From Paraburkholderia hayleyella (GTDB taxonomy: Bacteria; Pseudomonadota; Gammaproteobacteria; Burkholderiales; Burkholderiaceae): a stretch of DNA of 64,000 nt. Below are positions 8,673 through 16,654 of this stretch, piece after piece. The first letter of the stretch is position 1. Each line of letters opens with the position of its first letter. Both the position numbers and the translations under genes were made by a program. Location of the stretch: NCBI RefSeq assembly GCF_009455685.1, contig NZ_QPES01000001.1, forward strand, positions 3,100,001 to 3,164,000, read 5' to 3'. Under the pieces are notes generated by a model that saw nothing but the letters and a program-made list of their open reading frames with translations, did not search any database and was not told the DNA's origin.

Positions 8673-8711
8673 CTGCAGAACTCCCTCTTAACGAGAAAAT
8701 TCTACTTCTCC
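8313..8711 (-). mobile_element. IS3-family remnant (approximate limits)
   Basis: Comprises OrfA and about 40 bases of its 5' flank. The right limit is set where the coding sequence of the interrupted DUF1254/DUF1214 gene becomes readable (about 8713); the left end and the whole of OrfB are missing. I could not identify matching terminal inverted repeats, so both limits are approximate. Confidence 0.6.
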
Positions 8712-8712
8712 C

Positions 8713-9219
8713 GACGCTGGATTTGCGGGGGCATTACCGTCGGTCACTTACGTCGCCGGCAAGTTCGGCAATGACTACGTGGCGCGCGACATCGTCAACT
8801 ATGGCGGACTGTGGGCCAATGTCATCAGTGAGGCGATCTATTTTGTCGGTCTCAACGATAGCGACAACCAGCCCCTCGACGGTAGCAAGACCTACGAGAT
8901 CCGGTTTCCCAAAGGCGAGAAGCCGGATCTGCATGTCAATGGATTCTGGTCTGTGACGCTGTATAGCGCGCCGGATTATCGCGTGGTGCCCAATGCCCTG
9001 CATCGGTACAACCTGAATAACGTATCGCATCTGAAGGCGAATCCGGATGGCAGCACGAGTATCTGGCTTGCGCCAGTGCGGCCGCAGAACGTACCGCAAA
9101 GCAACTGGTTGCCTACGCCTGACGGAAAGGGCTTCTCATTGAACTTCCGTACCTATGTTCCGAAAGACGAGGTTCAACAAGGTCAATGGTTTCCGGCACC
9201 GATCACGAGAGTGAAGTAG
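8713..9219 (+). pseudogene. DUF1254/DUF1214 protein, 5' end lost
   Basis: The frame is readable from about 8713 (AGFAGALPSVTYVAGKFGN) through a GTG at 8779 to the stop at 9219. It matches only the C-terminal DUF1214 part: DSDNQPLDGSKTYEIRFP, GFWSVTLYS and SNWLPTPDGKGFSLNFRTY. Full-length family members exceed 400 residues, so about two thirds are missing, and the break coincides with the IS3 remnant. It is most simply a gene truncated by IS insertion and deletion. A protein starting at the GTG could still be made, but no ribosome-binding site is evident. Function of the family is unknown. Confidence 0.82.
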
Positions 9220-9249
9220 TCGAAAATAACGTCACCGAGGTTCCTCGCC

Positions 9250-9281
9250 TTTCGTAGGTGACCTTTTCGTAGGTGACCTGC
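9250..9281 (+). repeat. 15-bp tandem duplication
   Basis: TTTCGTAGGTGACCT is repeated directly, twice, between the DUF1214 remnant and the exported protein. Probably replication slippage. Confidence 0.7.
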
Positions 9282-9323
9282 CAGGCCAGGATCTCGCGTG
9301 CCTGTAAGCGTGATCAGAAAAGC

Positions 9324-10124
9324 ATGCAGATGATTAAATTCAACCGAAGCAGTTATGCAGCTTGCCTCATGCTATTGCTGCTTGTTAATGAACAGGCATG
9401 TGCACAGACTTCAGCGGATGACGCCAACAAGAGCAATAACCCGTTAAATCTGGCGGCGTCGTTCAACGTTCAGAATTACTTTGCACCGAGCCTGTTTGGA
9501 GCGCAGGCGCATACCAACGATTTCCTTCTGCGACCCACCATTCCGGTGGGTCCGAACGGTTTAATTCCGGTTCCACAAATCTTCCGGCTGACAGCACCCA
9601 TTAGCACAAGGCCTGCCCCTGATGGCGGGTACAACACGGGGCTCGGCGATATCAACCTCTTCGATATTTTTCTTTTGTCGCAAGGTGAAACGCAGATAGG
9701 CGTTGGCCCACTGATAACGATGCCGACCGCCACCGATCCGAGCCTGGGAACGGGCAAATGGCAGGCCGGCTTCGCAGCTGTTGCCGTCAACGCAAACAAG
9801 GCACGTTTGCTTGGCGCGCTCGTCCAGTGGCAACACTCCTTCGCGGGTCAAAGTAGCAGACCCGCAGTCCAGTCACTGACAGCCGAACCGTTCGGCATCT
9901 TCAATTTGCCGGAGGGCTGGTACATCCGTTCAACCGGTATCTGGACTTTCGATCTTCAGCACGGCAGCTATTACATTCCGGTTGGGCTAGGCGGCGGCAA
10001 GGCGTGGAAGTCTGGTTCGACGATTTATAACGCGTTCATCGAACCACAGTATTCAGTCGCGCATTCTGGCAATGTGCCGAAATGGCAGATATTTGCGGGA
10101 TTGAATATGACTTTCGGTAAATAA
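9324..10124 (+). CDS. Exported beta-rich protein, putative outer-membrane transporter-like
   Basis: A 266-residue protein with a signal peptide (hydrophobic AACLMLLLLVNE, likely cut after QACA) and a mature part full of alternating, aromatic-rich strands ending in IFAGLNMTFGK, an aromatic/charged end like that of outer-membrane barrels. It resembles proteins often labelled neuromedin U-like in Burkholderia, which accompany DUF1254 genes. The role is unknown; a surface pore or barrel linked to the neighbouring DUF1254 protein is an inference. The start is uncertain between ATG 9324, ATG 9330 and 9273; I prefer 9324 because the signal peptide then has a normal length. Confidence 0.65.
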   Translation: MQMIKFNRSSYAACLMLLLLVNEQACAQTSADDANKSNNPLNLAASFNVQNYFAPSLFGAQAHTNDFLLRPTIPVGPNGLIPVPQIFRLTAPISTRPAPDGGYNTGLGDINLFDIFLLSQGETQIGVGPLITMPTATDPSLGTGKWQAGFAAVAVNANKARLLGALVQWQHSFAGQSSRPAVQSLTAEPFGIFNLPEGWYIRSTGIWTFDLQHGSYYIPVGLGGGKAWKSGSTIYNAFIEPQYSVAHSGNVPKWQIFAGLNMTFGK

Positions 10125-10220
10125 CAGGGCGGCTTCAGTCACCCAAGCCAGGAGCGTGACAACGGATGATCGATTCCACACAGTCGGGTACGGCCTAAAG
10201 TCTCCCTCGAAAATCATTCG

Positions 10221-10281
10221 AACCGCATGCAACCGTACGCAACCGCATTCGCATTCGCATTCGCATTCGCAACCGCATTCG
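10221..10281. repeat. Hexanucleotide repeat tract (GCATTC/GCAACC)
   Basis: About ten imperfect 6-bp units, five of them GCATTC in close succession. The unit length is a multiple of three so all frames stay open across it, but no gene crosses it convincingly. It lies in the 196-base gap between two convergent genes. Confidence 0.75.
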
Positions 10282-10320
10282 GCCATGGGTTTTGTCACTC
10301 CCAAGCCCGACTTCGCCGAT

Positions 10321-11280
10321 TTACATCGTCAGCACCAGCCGCCCAACCGCAGCCCCTTGCCACACCGCTGCCACCTCCGCCAGCGGTGCAGTTTCCGTCT
10401 CAATCGACAGCGCGCCAGTTGCTGCGGCCTTCAGCAGGCTCGCAATCGACCCCAGCAAATCAAGATTCGACACGCTGCCAAGGCCGCTCCCCATCATCTC
10501 TAGCCCGGAACTGCGTAATGCAGCAGCAGGAAAAGCAATGCTCTGGCCGCTGATCGAACCAATCTGCACAAAGCGAATGCGCGGCTCCGCCTCACCGGCG
10601 CCATGCACCGATACCGCGTGAATCAGGCTTTCCGCCGACGGCCCCCAAAGATAGTCGAGAATCACATTCACCCGATGTTCGCGGATCGCGTGCCGGAACG
10701 TTTCAGCCAGATACCCAGCAGGCACATCCAGCGGAATCAGTACATCAGCGCCGAGCGCCTTGAGACCCTCCACACTTTGCGCATTCCGCCCAGTCGCAAG
10801 CACCTTGCCCGCGCCAAGATAGCGCGCAATCTGTACCGCCAGCCGCCCCGAGACACCTGTCGCACCATTAATCAGCACGTTCTCGCCCGGCTGAAAATGC
10901 GCGCGGTGCGTCAGCGCGGCCCACGACGACATCCCTGGATTACCGAGTGCCGCAGCCCTGACATCGTCCAGGCCATCGGGCAGCGCAACGCAGTAACGCC
11001 GCTGCACCACCGTGGTTTGCGCCATCGCCCCATAGGGGCTGCGCGGAAAAGCAAAATACACGCGGCGGCCATCCGGTAAATGTCCTACGCCATCCACACC
11101 TGGAACCCACGACACAGTCTTGCTGCTGCTGTAATGCTTGCCCGCCGCCTGGGCTCGCACGAGCTGGCTTAGCGCGGCTGCGCGCACCTGCACCAGTGTT
11201 TCGTCTGCCGCGGCAATGGGATCGGCAAAATCGCCGTAACGCGGCGGTGCGTCAAAATCGTGAACAATGGCTGCTTTCAT
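10321..11280 (-). CDS. Zinc-independent MDR-family oxidoreductase (quinone oxidoreductase-like)
   Basis: A 319-residue medium-chain dehydrogenase/reductase. The N-terminal GroES-like domain (MKAAIVHDFDAPPRYGDF) lacks the Cys/His ligands of zinc alcohol dehydrogenases, and the Rossmann domain begins NVLINGATGVSGRLAVQIAR, the AxxGxxG-type signature of NAD(P)H:quinone oxidoreductases. The substrate cannot be deduced. It is divergent from the alcohol dehydrogenase at 11653 across a 372-base gap and convergent with the exported protein. Confidence 0.85.
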   Translation of the reverse strand: MKAAIVHDFDAPPRYGDFADPIAAADETLVQVRAAALSQLVRAQAAGKHYSSSKTVSWVPGVDGVGHLPDGRRVYFAFPRSPYGAMAQTTVVQRRYCVALPDGLDDVRAAALGNPGMSSWAALTHRAHFQPGENVLINGATGVSGRLAVQIARYLGAGKVLATGRNAQSVEGLKALGADVLIPLDVPAGYLAETFRHAIREHRVNVILDYLWGPSAESLIHAVSVHGAGEAEPRIRFVQIGSISGQSIAFPAAALRSSGLEMMGSGLGSVSNLDLLGSIASLLKAAATGALSIETETAPLAEVAAVWQGAAVGRLVLTM

Positions 11281-11652
11281 AGCGTTTTCCTGAGTCAGAT
11301 CACTTCGTCACGTCGTTTGAAACCAGGCTAAACCTGCTTTTCCAGCATCTGCCGCCGACGTCTGCCGGGGAGCGCAATTTTACGCCGTGCGTTTCATCAC
11401 TCTGCAGGCTCGGTGTAAGGGGCTTGCCGGACAATGGCCGCTCGCGTCCAAAGTACTCCGAGCGCCTCGAACAAGCTGCAAACAGGCCAGCCACTCAGGA
11501 TGAAATCGGGCGCTTTACCGCTACATTCGCATTGCCCCGGAGCTTCACCATGACGGTCCGCTATTATTCCTGCCGTTATCACGTTGATCTCGCATCACGC
11601 GCCAGGCTAGGCTTGCGTCCTGGTTTCTCCCTACTTATCAGCCGGAGCCATC
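11281..11652. other. Divergent intergenic region without a recognisable gene
   Basis: 372 bases between two divergent oxidoreductase genes. Several short frames are open but none has a family-like sequence or good start. It must hold both promoters; I found no well-spaced -35/-10 pair or clear operator. Confidence 0.5.
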
Positions 11653-12705
11653 ATGAACACCACTTATGCGTATGCCGCCCAGCATGCCCAGTCACCGCTC
11701 GCCCCGTTCGAGATTCAGCGCCGCCCGCTACGCGACCATGACGTGCAAATGGATGTCCTCTTTTGCGGCGTCTGTCATTCCGACCTGCATCAGATTCGTA
11801 ACGAATGGCACAATTCGCTCTATCCCGTCGTGCCAGGCCATGAAATCGTCGGAAAAGTCACTGCGGTGGGCCCGGCTGTCACGCGTTACAAGGTAGGTGA
11901 CCGAGTTGGCGTGGGCTGCATGGTCGATTCGTGCCGCACGTGTGCGAGCTGTGCTGAAGGCCTCGAACAGTATTGCGAAACCGGTTTCGTTGCCACCTAT
12001 AACGGCGTGGACCGCGAAAGCGGTGACGTCACGTTCGGAGGCTACTCCACGGATCTCGTCGTCGATGAATCGTTCGTGCTCCGGGTACCGGAAAATCTCG
12101 AGCCCGCTGGGGTCGCGCCGCTACTGTGCGCGGGCATCACGACTTACTCGCCCCTGCGGCAATGGGGGGCCGGGCCAGGAAAGAAAGTGGGGATCGTCGG
12201 GCTCGGCGGCCTCGGACACATGGGTGTCAAGCTCGCACGAGCGATGGGGGCCCATGTCGTACTGTTCACTACATCGCCATCGAAAATCGAAGACGCAAAA
12301 CGCCTGGGGGCGCATGAGGTGGTGATATCAAAAAACGCCGATGAGATGCAGGCGCAGACGAACAGTTTTGATTTCATTCTGAACACCGTCGCGGCACAAC
12401 ACGATCTGAATCCGTTTCTTAACCTGCTGCGGCGTGATGGCACGATGACACTGGTTGGCGCGCCCGAGCACGATCACCCGTCCCCCCAGGTATTCAATCT
12501 GATCTTTAAACGACGCCGTCTTGCAGGCTCCCTGATCGGTGGTATCGCTGAAACTCAGGACATGCTCGACTTCTGCAGCAAGCATGGCATTACGTCGGAT
12601 ATCGAACTGATCCCCATGCAAAAAATCAACGAAGCGTATGAACGGATGCTAAAAAGCGATGTGAAATACCGCTTCGTGATCGACATGGCCTCACTCAAGC
12701 CCTAA
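11653..12705 (+). CDS. NAD(P)-dependent zinc alcohol dehydrogenase
   Basis: A 350-residue zinc MDR enzyme of the cinnamyl-alcohol-dehydrogenase/YahK type that interconverts aldehydes and alcohols. Visible: catalytic zinc ligand region FCGVCHSDLHQI, PGHEIVGKVTAVG, structural zinc cysteines in GCMVDSCRTCASCAEGLEQYC, and the cofactor loop VGIVGLGGLGHMGVKLARA. The substrate is unknown; aldehyde detoxification is typical. It stands alone, divergent from a quinone-reductase-like gene and followed by a hairpin. Confidence 0.92.
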   Translation: MNTTYAYAAQHAQSPLAPFEIQRRPLRDHDVQMDVLFCGVCHSDLHQIRNEWHNSLYPVVPGHEIVGKVTAVGPAVTRYKVGDRVGVGCMVDSCRTCASCAEGLEQYCETGFVATYNGVDRESGDVTFGGYSTDLVVDESFVLRVPENLEPAGVAPLLCAGITTYSPLRQWGAGPGKKVGIVGLGGLGHMGVKLARAMGAHVVLFTTSPSKIEDAKRLGAHEVVISKNADEMQAQTNSFDFILNTVAAQHDLNPFLNLLRRDGTMTLVGAPEHDHPSPQVFNLIFKRRRLAGSLIGGIAETQDMLDFCSKHGITSDIELIPMQKINEAYERMLKSDVKYRFVIDMASLKP

Positions 12706-12733
12706 ACCGCACACTGCATTCATCGCCGTTCCA

Positions 12734-12770
12734 GACAACGGGCCTGCCTCTGCAGGCCCGTTGTCGTTTC
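12734..12770 (+). terminator. Hairpin after the alcohol dehydrogenase
   Basis: A 14-bp perfect stem (12734-12747 with 12752-12765) and a 4-base loop are followed by GTTTC. The T-run is short, so it may be a weak terminator or an RNA-stabilising stem. Confidence 0.6.
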
Positions 12771-12911
12771 GTGCACCCACTTCCCTATGGTAAGAAGATT
12801 CATCGTCGAAGAGCCTGGCCTGGTTTCAAATACGTTTCGGAAAATTCTAGAAAAGCGCACATTCCCGTGGGAGAATTTGCCGCCACCTTGACCTTTCTGC
12901 AACACACAAGA

Positions 12912-13559
12912 ATGCCTCAACCCAACGCTACTGCCATGACCGACCCAACGACGACTCAGACCTTCCTCCACGTAGGCTGCGGCCCGCAGCGCAAAGGCAC
13001 CACAACCCACGGGTTCAATCACGAGAACTGGATCGAACTGCGGCTCGATATCGATGAATCCGTCCAGCCGGATATCGTCGGCACGATGACGGACATGTCA
13101 CGAGTTGACGATGCGTCGGTGGATGCGATCTTTTCCAGCCACAACATCGAGCATCTGTATCCGCACGAGGTACCACTCGCGCTCGCTGAGTTTTTGCGCG
13201 TGCTCAAGCCGGATGGCTTTGCCATTATCACGTGCCCGGATCTACGCTCAGTGTGTGCTTTGGTCGCGGACGACAAGTTGCTGGAACCCGCCTATCAGTC
13301 AGGCGCCGGGCCGATTGCGCCGATCGACATTCTGTACGGACATCGGCCACCGATGGCGCGAGGCAATCTGTATATGGCGCACCGTTGTGGTTTCACCGAG
13401 AAAGTGCTCAATGGTACGTTGGCAGCGTCGGGGTTTCCTGTTGTCGCTACCATGGCACGGCCACAGGCCTTTGAATTGTGGGCGGTCGCCAGCAAATCGC
13501 AGCGCACGCATGAAGAGTTGCAAGCGCTAGCCAATGTTCACTTTATCCGGCCTTATTAA
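12912..13559 (+). CDS. SAM-dependent methyltransferase, class I
   Basis: A 215-residue protein with motif I HVGCGPQRKG at about residues 20-29, an acidic end of strand 2 (ELRLDID), then SSHNIEHLYPHEVPLALAE and RVLKPDGFAIITCPDLRS, the arrangement of methyltransferase-11 type enzymes. The acceptor is unknown. I start at ATG 12912 because the 47-codon extension upstream contains the intergenic hairpin flank and is not family-like; a second ATG at 12936 is possible. No operon partner is evident. Confidence 0.82.
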   Translation: MPQPNATAMTDPTTTQTFLHVGCGPQRKGTTTHGFNHENWIELRLDIDESVQPDIVGTMTDMSRVDDASVDAIFSSHNIEHLYPHEVPLALAEFLRVLKPDGFAIITCPDLRSVCALVADDKLLEPAYQSGAGPIAPIDILYGHRPPMARGNLYMAHRCGFTEKVLNGTLAASGFPVVATMARPQAFELWAVASKSQRTHEELQALANVHFIRPY

Positions 13560-13754
13560 AAAAACGGACAACCGGCATCCAAGACGAAGGCCCCGCGCGA
13601 AGAACCCGCGAGGGGAAGCCCGCGATGGAGCCGGATTTTGATGGCTGTTTTATAAAGATGGGAAGGTGCTCCCACAAGGGGCACAGGTACACCAGGGCAA
13701 CGACACGTCTGCGGCACCGGACAAACGATCACCTGTCCGGCACAAAAATTAAAA

Positions 13755-14570
13755 TTACGACGCGGGTTGCGCCTGCCGACGTGCCATCGCGGGACTCACT
13801 GCATGGACCGGATCAAAGCCGAAAAATTTGAGCACATGACGTGCCACATCATCCCGGTCGTTGTCCGCGCAGATCATGTGATAGCTGTTCTCCAGGACGA
13901 CGCTGCGTGCATCCGGCATCGCAGCCTGCAAAAATTCCGCTGAGCGCAAACTGGTCAGTTCGTCTTCGCGCGCATGCAAGACAAGGGTTGAGCAAGGCGT
14001 CGCAGGTGCTGCTGTTCGCACCCAGCTGCGCATTCTGTCAACCTCACGGATACAGTCCAGCGGCACCCAGGGGTAATGAAAACTGTCACCCCGCTCGAAT
14101 TTTTTCTTCACGATCGCCCGGATCAGCGGGTTCTTGATTCCGAATGGCTCACCCTCGTCCACACGAAGCCGCTCCGCGACACCCGGCACCCGGTACAGCA
14201 CGTAACGCAGCCCACGATACCAGGGCGTGGACCAGCCGTCGATAAATACGGGTGCCGCCAGCAACGCCAGCTTGCCGCGCGCGTGCTGCACACGATGGCA
14301 CAGCAACAGCGCCACCAGTGCGCCCATGCACATGCCGGCCACATGCAAGGTGTCGTATTCCGCTGCCAGCGTCTGGTATTGCTCAGTAACCGAATCGAGC
14401 CATGCTTCCGCAGACACGCCAACCAGATCTTCAGGACGTGTGCCATGCCCCGGCAATGTCAGCATGTGCGTGTCCCCCCCTGCCCGGCGTACCGCCTTAT
14501 GCAGCGAACCAAGGTCGTACTGCGTCCCACCCAGGCCGTGAATGAGCAAAACACCGGTACGGTCAGTCAT
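13755..14570 (-). CDS. Alpha/beta hydrolase with cysteine in the nucleophile elbow
   Basis: A 271-residue carboxylesterase/lysophospholipase-like protein. The oxyanion segment LLIHGLGGTQYDL is near residue 10. The elbow reads VAGMCMGAL, placing Cys81 where serine is usual; the acid is probably Asp203 (HAREDELTS) and the base His231 (ENSYHMI). A Cys nucleophile occurs in dienelactone hydrolases and PHA synthases, but the rest of this protein looks like a carboxylesterase. The substrate is unknown. It starts 22 bases after the MASE1 gene, so the two are likely cotranscribed. Confidence 0.85.
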   Translation of the reverse strand: MTDRTGVLLIHGLGGTQYDLGSLHKAVRRAGGDTHMLTLPGHGTRPEDLVGVSAEAWLDSVTEQYQTLAAEYDTLHVAGMCMGALVALLLCHRVQHARGKLALLAAPVFIDGWSTPWYRGLRYVLYRVPGVAERLRVDEGEPFGIKNPLIRAIVKKKFERGDSFHYPWVPLDCIREVDRMRSWVRTAAPATPCSTLVLHAREDELTSLRSAEFLQAAMPDARSVVLENSYHMICADNDRDDVARHVLKFFGFDPVHAVSPAMARRQAQPAS

Positions 14571-14592
14571 GGTGAACTTGTATCCCGGCCGC

Positions 14593-15897
14593 TTATCCAG
14601 CGACCTGCGCAGGCGGGTACTCGAGCTGCCAGACACCCGCCACCACCGCCACATTGACGTTCCAGTCCAGCAACGGCGCCCCCCGGTCACGAACGACCCG
14701 CGTCCCGCCATCCGGCAGCATGATGCGCAACGTCACAACATTACGGTTCTCTCCTGCCATTTCGGCACGCCAATGAGTACGCAGCATTTCCCGATCATCG
14801 GGATGCAAACGCTCAAGCACCTGCGACACACTCGTCAATTGCGTCGCGTCGACACCCACGCCAAATACGCGCTGCACGTCGCCACTCCAGTCGATCGAGC
14901 CAGACACGGCATCCAGCACGTAGGCGATTTGTCCGGCGCTCGCCAGTGCACACTCCATGTTGTTTTGCAGAACAGCCACGCGTTCATGCACCCGCTCACG
15001 GGTCGTTTTCAACGTGCTGACCGTCAATACCAGCAGTGATGCAATAGCCAGATAAAGCTGCGCTTCCAGCAGCGAATGGCCATGATGCCCAGCGAGCAGC
15101 GGGAATGGCCCCTCTCCCTGTGCCGTCTCCAGAATCACGATCAGCGCCAGTATCAGCACCGCCAATGAACCGCTGCGCCCACCCAGCAGTACCGTGATGA
15201 CTACCGTCAAAAACAGGGGAATGTAGGTCAGCGCGAAGCCCACGCCCATGCCGAACTTGTCGCTGCTGTCGCCATCGAAAATCAGGGTTGTGCCAGCCGC
15301 GAGCAGCAGGAAAGAGACGACCCCAAGCACAAGATCAAACCATCCCTGATCGCCCGACCGATGTGCCCGGAAACGCGACCATGACGCCAGCACGGGCACA
15401 ACCAGCAGCACGCCGACGAAATCCGATGCGGCCCACACGAAGCCAACGCCCAACAACGGGGCTCCATCCAGAATGGCATACCAGGCCGCGCCGCCGAGCG
15501 CAGCGAAAACACCCGCCAGCAGGCCAGCCAGGATGACCGAGCGCAAAAAATACAGCCCTTCGAGCGAGAAGCGCGTGCGGCACGCCAGCCATACTGCGAG
15601 CGCAGCCGCTCCGACTTCATTGATGGTAAAAAGCACCGCATTGAGGTAATTGCTGTGCTCAATGCCCGCCAGCACCAGTTGAGCGACAAGAAACGCACAG
15701 CCCAGCGCCAGCCAGTCACGCATAGGCCGCAGCATGTATGCGCCTACCGTGACACCGGCGGGCAGCCAGATATAACCCGTGAGTTCCACCGGGCCATTAA
15801 GCTGATGGGAAATGTAGCCACTGACGAAATACAGCGTGGCCCAGAGAAGGGCCGAGGTCAGCCCTAGCTTAAAACGCGGAGTCGGAGTGGTTGCCAT
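14593..15897 (-). CDS. MASE1-PAS membrane sensor without an output domain
   Basis: A 434-residue protein. About the first 290 residues contain multiple hydrophobic segments of MASE1 type (YFVSGYISHQLNGPVELTGYIWLPAGV is diagnostic in part), a membrane sensor module usually fused to histidine kinases or GGDEF domains. It is followed by a coiled segment and one PAS/PAC domain (about 305-425; ending DRGAPLLDWNVNVAVVAGVWQLEY). No kinase, GGDEF or EAL motif follows before the stop. The downstream hydrolase is its likely operon partner; the signal is unknown. Confidence 0.8.
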   Translation of the reverse strand: MATTPTPRFKLGLTSALLWATLYFVSGYISHQLNGPVELTGYIWLPAGVTVGAYMLRPMRDWLALGCAFLVAQLVLAGIEHSNYLNAVLFTINEVGAAALAVWLACRTRFSLEGLYFLRSVILAGLLAGVFAALGGAAWYAILDGAPLLGVGFVWAASDFVGVLLVVPVLASWSRFRAHRSGDQGWFDLVLGVVSFLLLAAGTTLIFDGDSSDKFGMGVGFALTYIPLFLTVVITVLLGGRSGSLAVLILALIVILETAQGEGPFPLLAGHHGHSLLEAQLYLAIASLLVLTVSTLKTTRERVHERVAVLQNNMECALASAGQIAYVLDAVSGSIDWSGDVQRVFGVGVDATQLTSVSQVLERLHPDDREMLRTHWRAEMAGENRNVVTLRIMLPDGGTRVVRDRGAPLLDWNVNVAVVAGVWQLEYPPAQVAG

Positions 15898-16007
15898 CAG
15901 GATTTTCTAAAGTCTTACCGCTCGCAAGTGGCAACAGGAACAGAGACAGAGATCTGCTCTCTCGCCACAACGAAACGTCACCCATGCATTAAAAACCTCG
16001 GCTCCGC

Positions 16008-16538
16008 CTAGAACGGAATATCGTCGTCCATCTCGTCGAAGCCACCGCCAGCAGGCGCTGCCGGGCGGCTCGAAGCACCGCCACCACTGCGTGCCGCGCT
16101 ACCGCCTGCACCACCCCCAGCCCGTGCACCACCGCCCCGTTCAGCTGGCTCGCCACGGCTATACCCGCCGTCATCGCCACCCGGAGCCCCTCCCATCGCC
16201 CCGCCTCGCCCGCCCAGCATTTGCATCTGATCGGCCACGATTTCGGTCGAGTAGCGGTCGGTGCCATCCTGAGCTTGCCATTTGCGCGTGCGCAAACGCC
16301 CTTCGATATAAACCGACGAGCCTTTCTTCAAATATTCCGAAACGATTTCGGCCAGACGACCAAAGAATGAGATGCGATGCCACTCCGTCATTTCTTTCAT
16401 TTCGCCCGAGGTTTTGTCCTTGTACCGGTCGGTCGTGGCGAGACGGATGTTGGCCACTGCATCGCCGCTCGGAAGATAACGGACTTCCGGATCGGCTCCG
16501 AGATTGCCGACGAGAATGACCTTGTTCACGGATGCCAT
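16008..16538 (-). CDS. ssb: Single-stranded DNA-binding protein
   Basis: Coats single-stranded DNA in replication, repair and recombination. The 176-residue protein has an N-terminal OB fold (MASVNKVILVGNLGADPEVR, WHRISFFGRLAEI), a Gly/Ala/Arg-rich flexible linker from about residue 112 and the conserved acidic tip DDDIPF that docks partner proteins. The start is the family start; the frame's 76-codon upstream extension lies in the intergenic region. It follows an MFS gene, with uvrA beyond. Confidence 0.97.
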   Translation of the reverse strand: MASVNKVILVGNLGADPEVRYLPSGDAVANIRLATTDRYKDKTSGEMKEMTEWHRISFFGRLAEIVSEYLKKGSSVYIEGRLRTRKWQAQDGTDRYSTEIVADQMQMLGGRGGAMGGAPGGDDGGYSRGEPAERGGGARAGGGAGGSAARSGGGASSRPAAPAGGGFDEMDDDIPF

Positions 16539-16654
16539 GTATTTCTCCTGTTGAATCGGGTTCGGGCGGCCTGGCCGCGCATGGCTGTGATGACCCCGTG
16601 TGGGACTTTGCACCGCACCGTGCGGGCCGCCGCCGGGATAGGTGCCGGAGGCTG

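Noticed and set aside
14076..14657. A 193-codon open frame opposite the alpha/beta hydrolase
   Set aside because: Low-complexity composition and no start signal; the hydrolase on the other strand has its catalytic triad in place.
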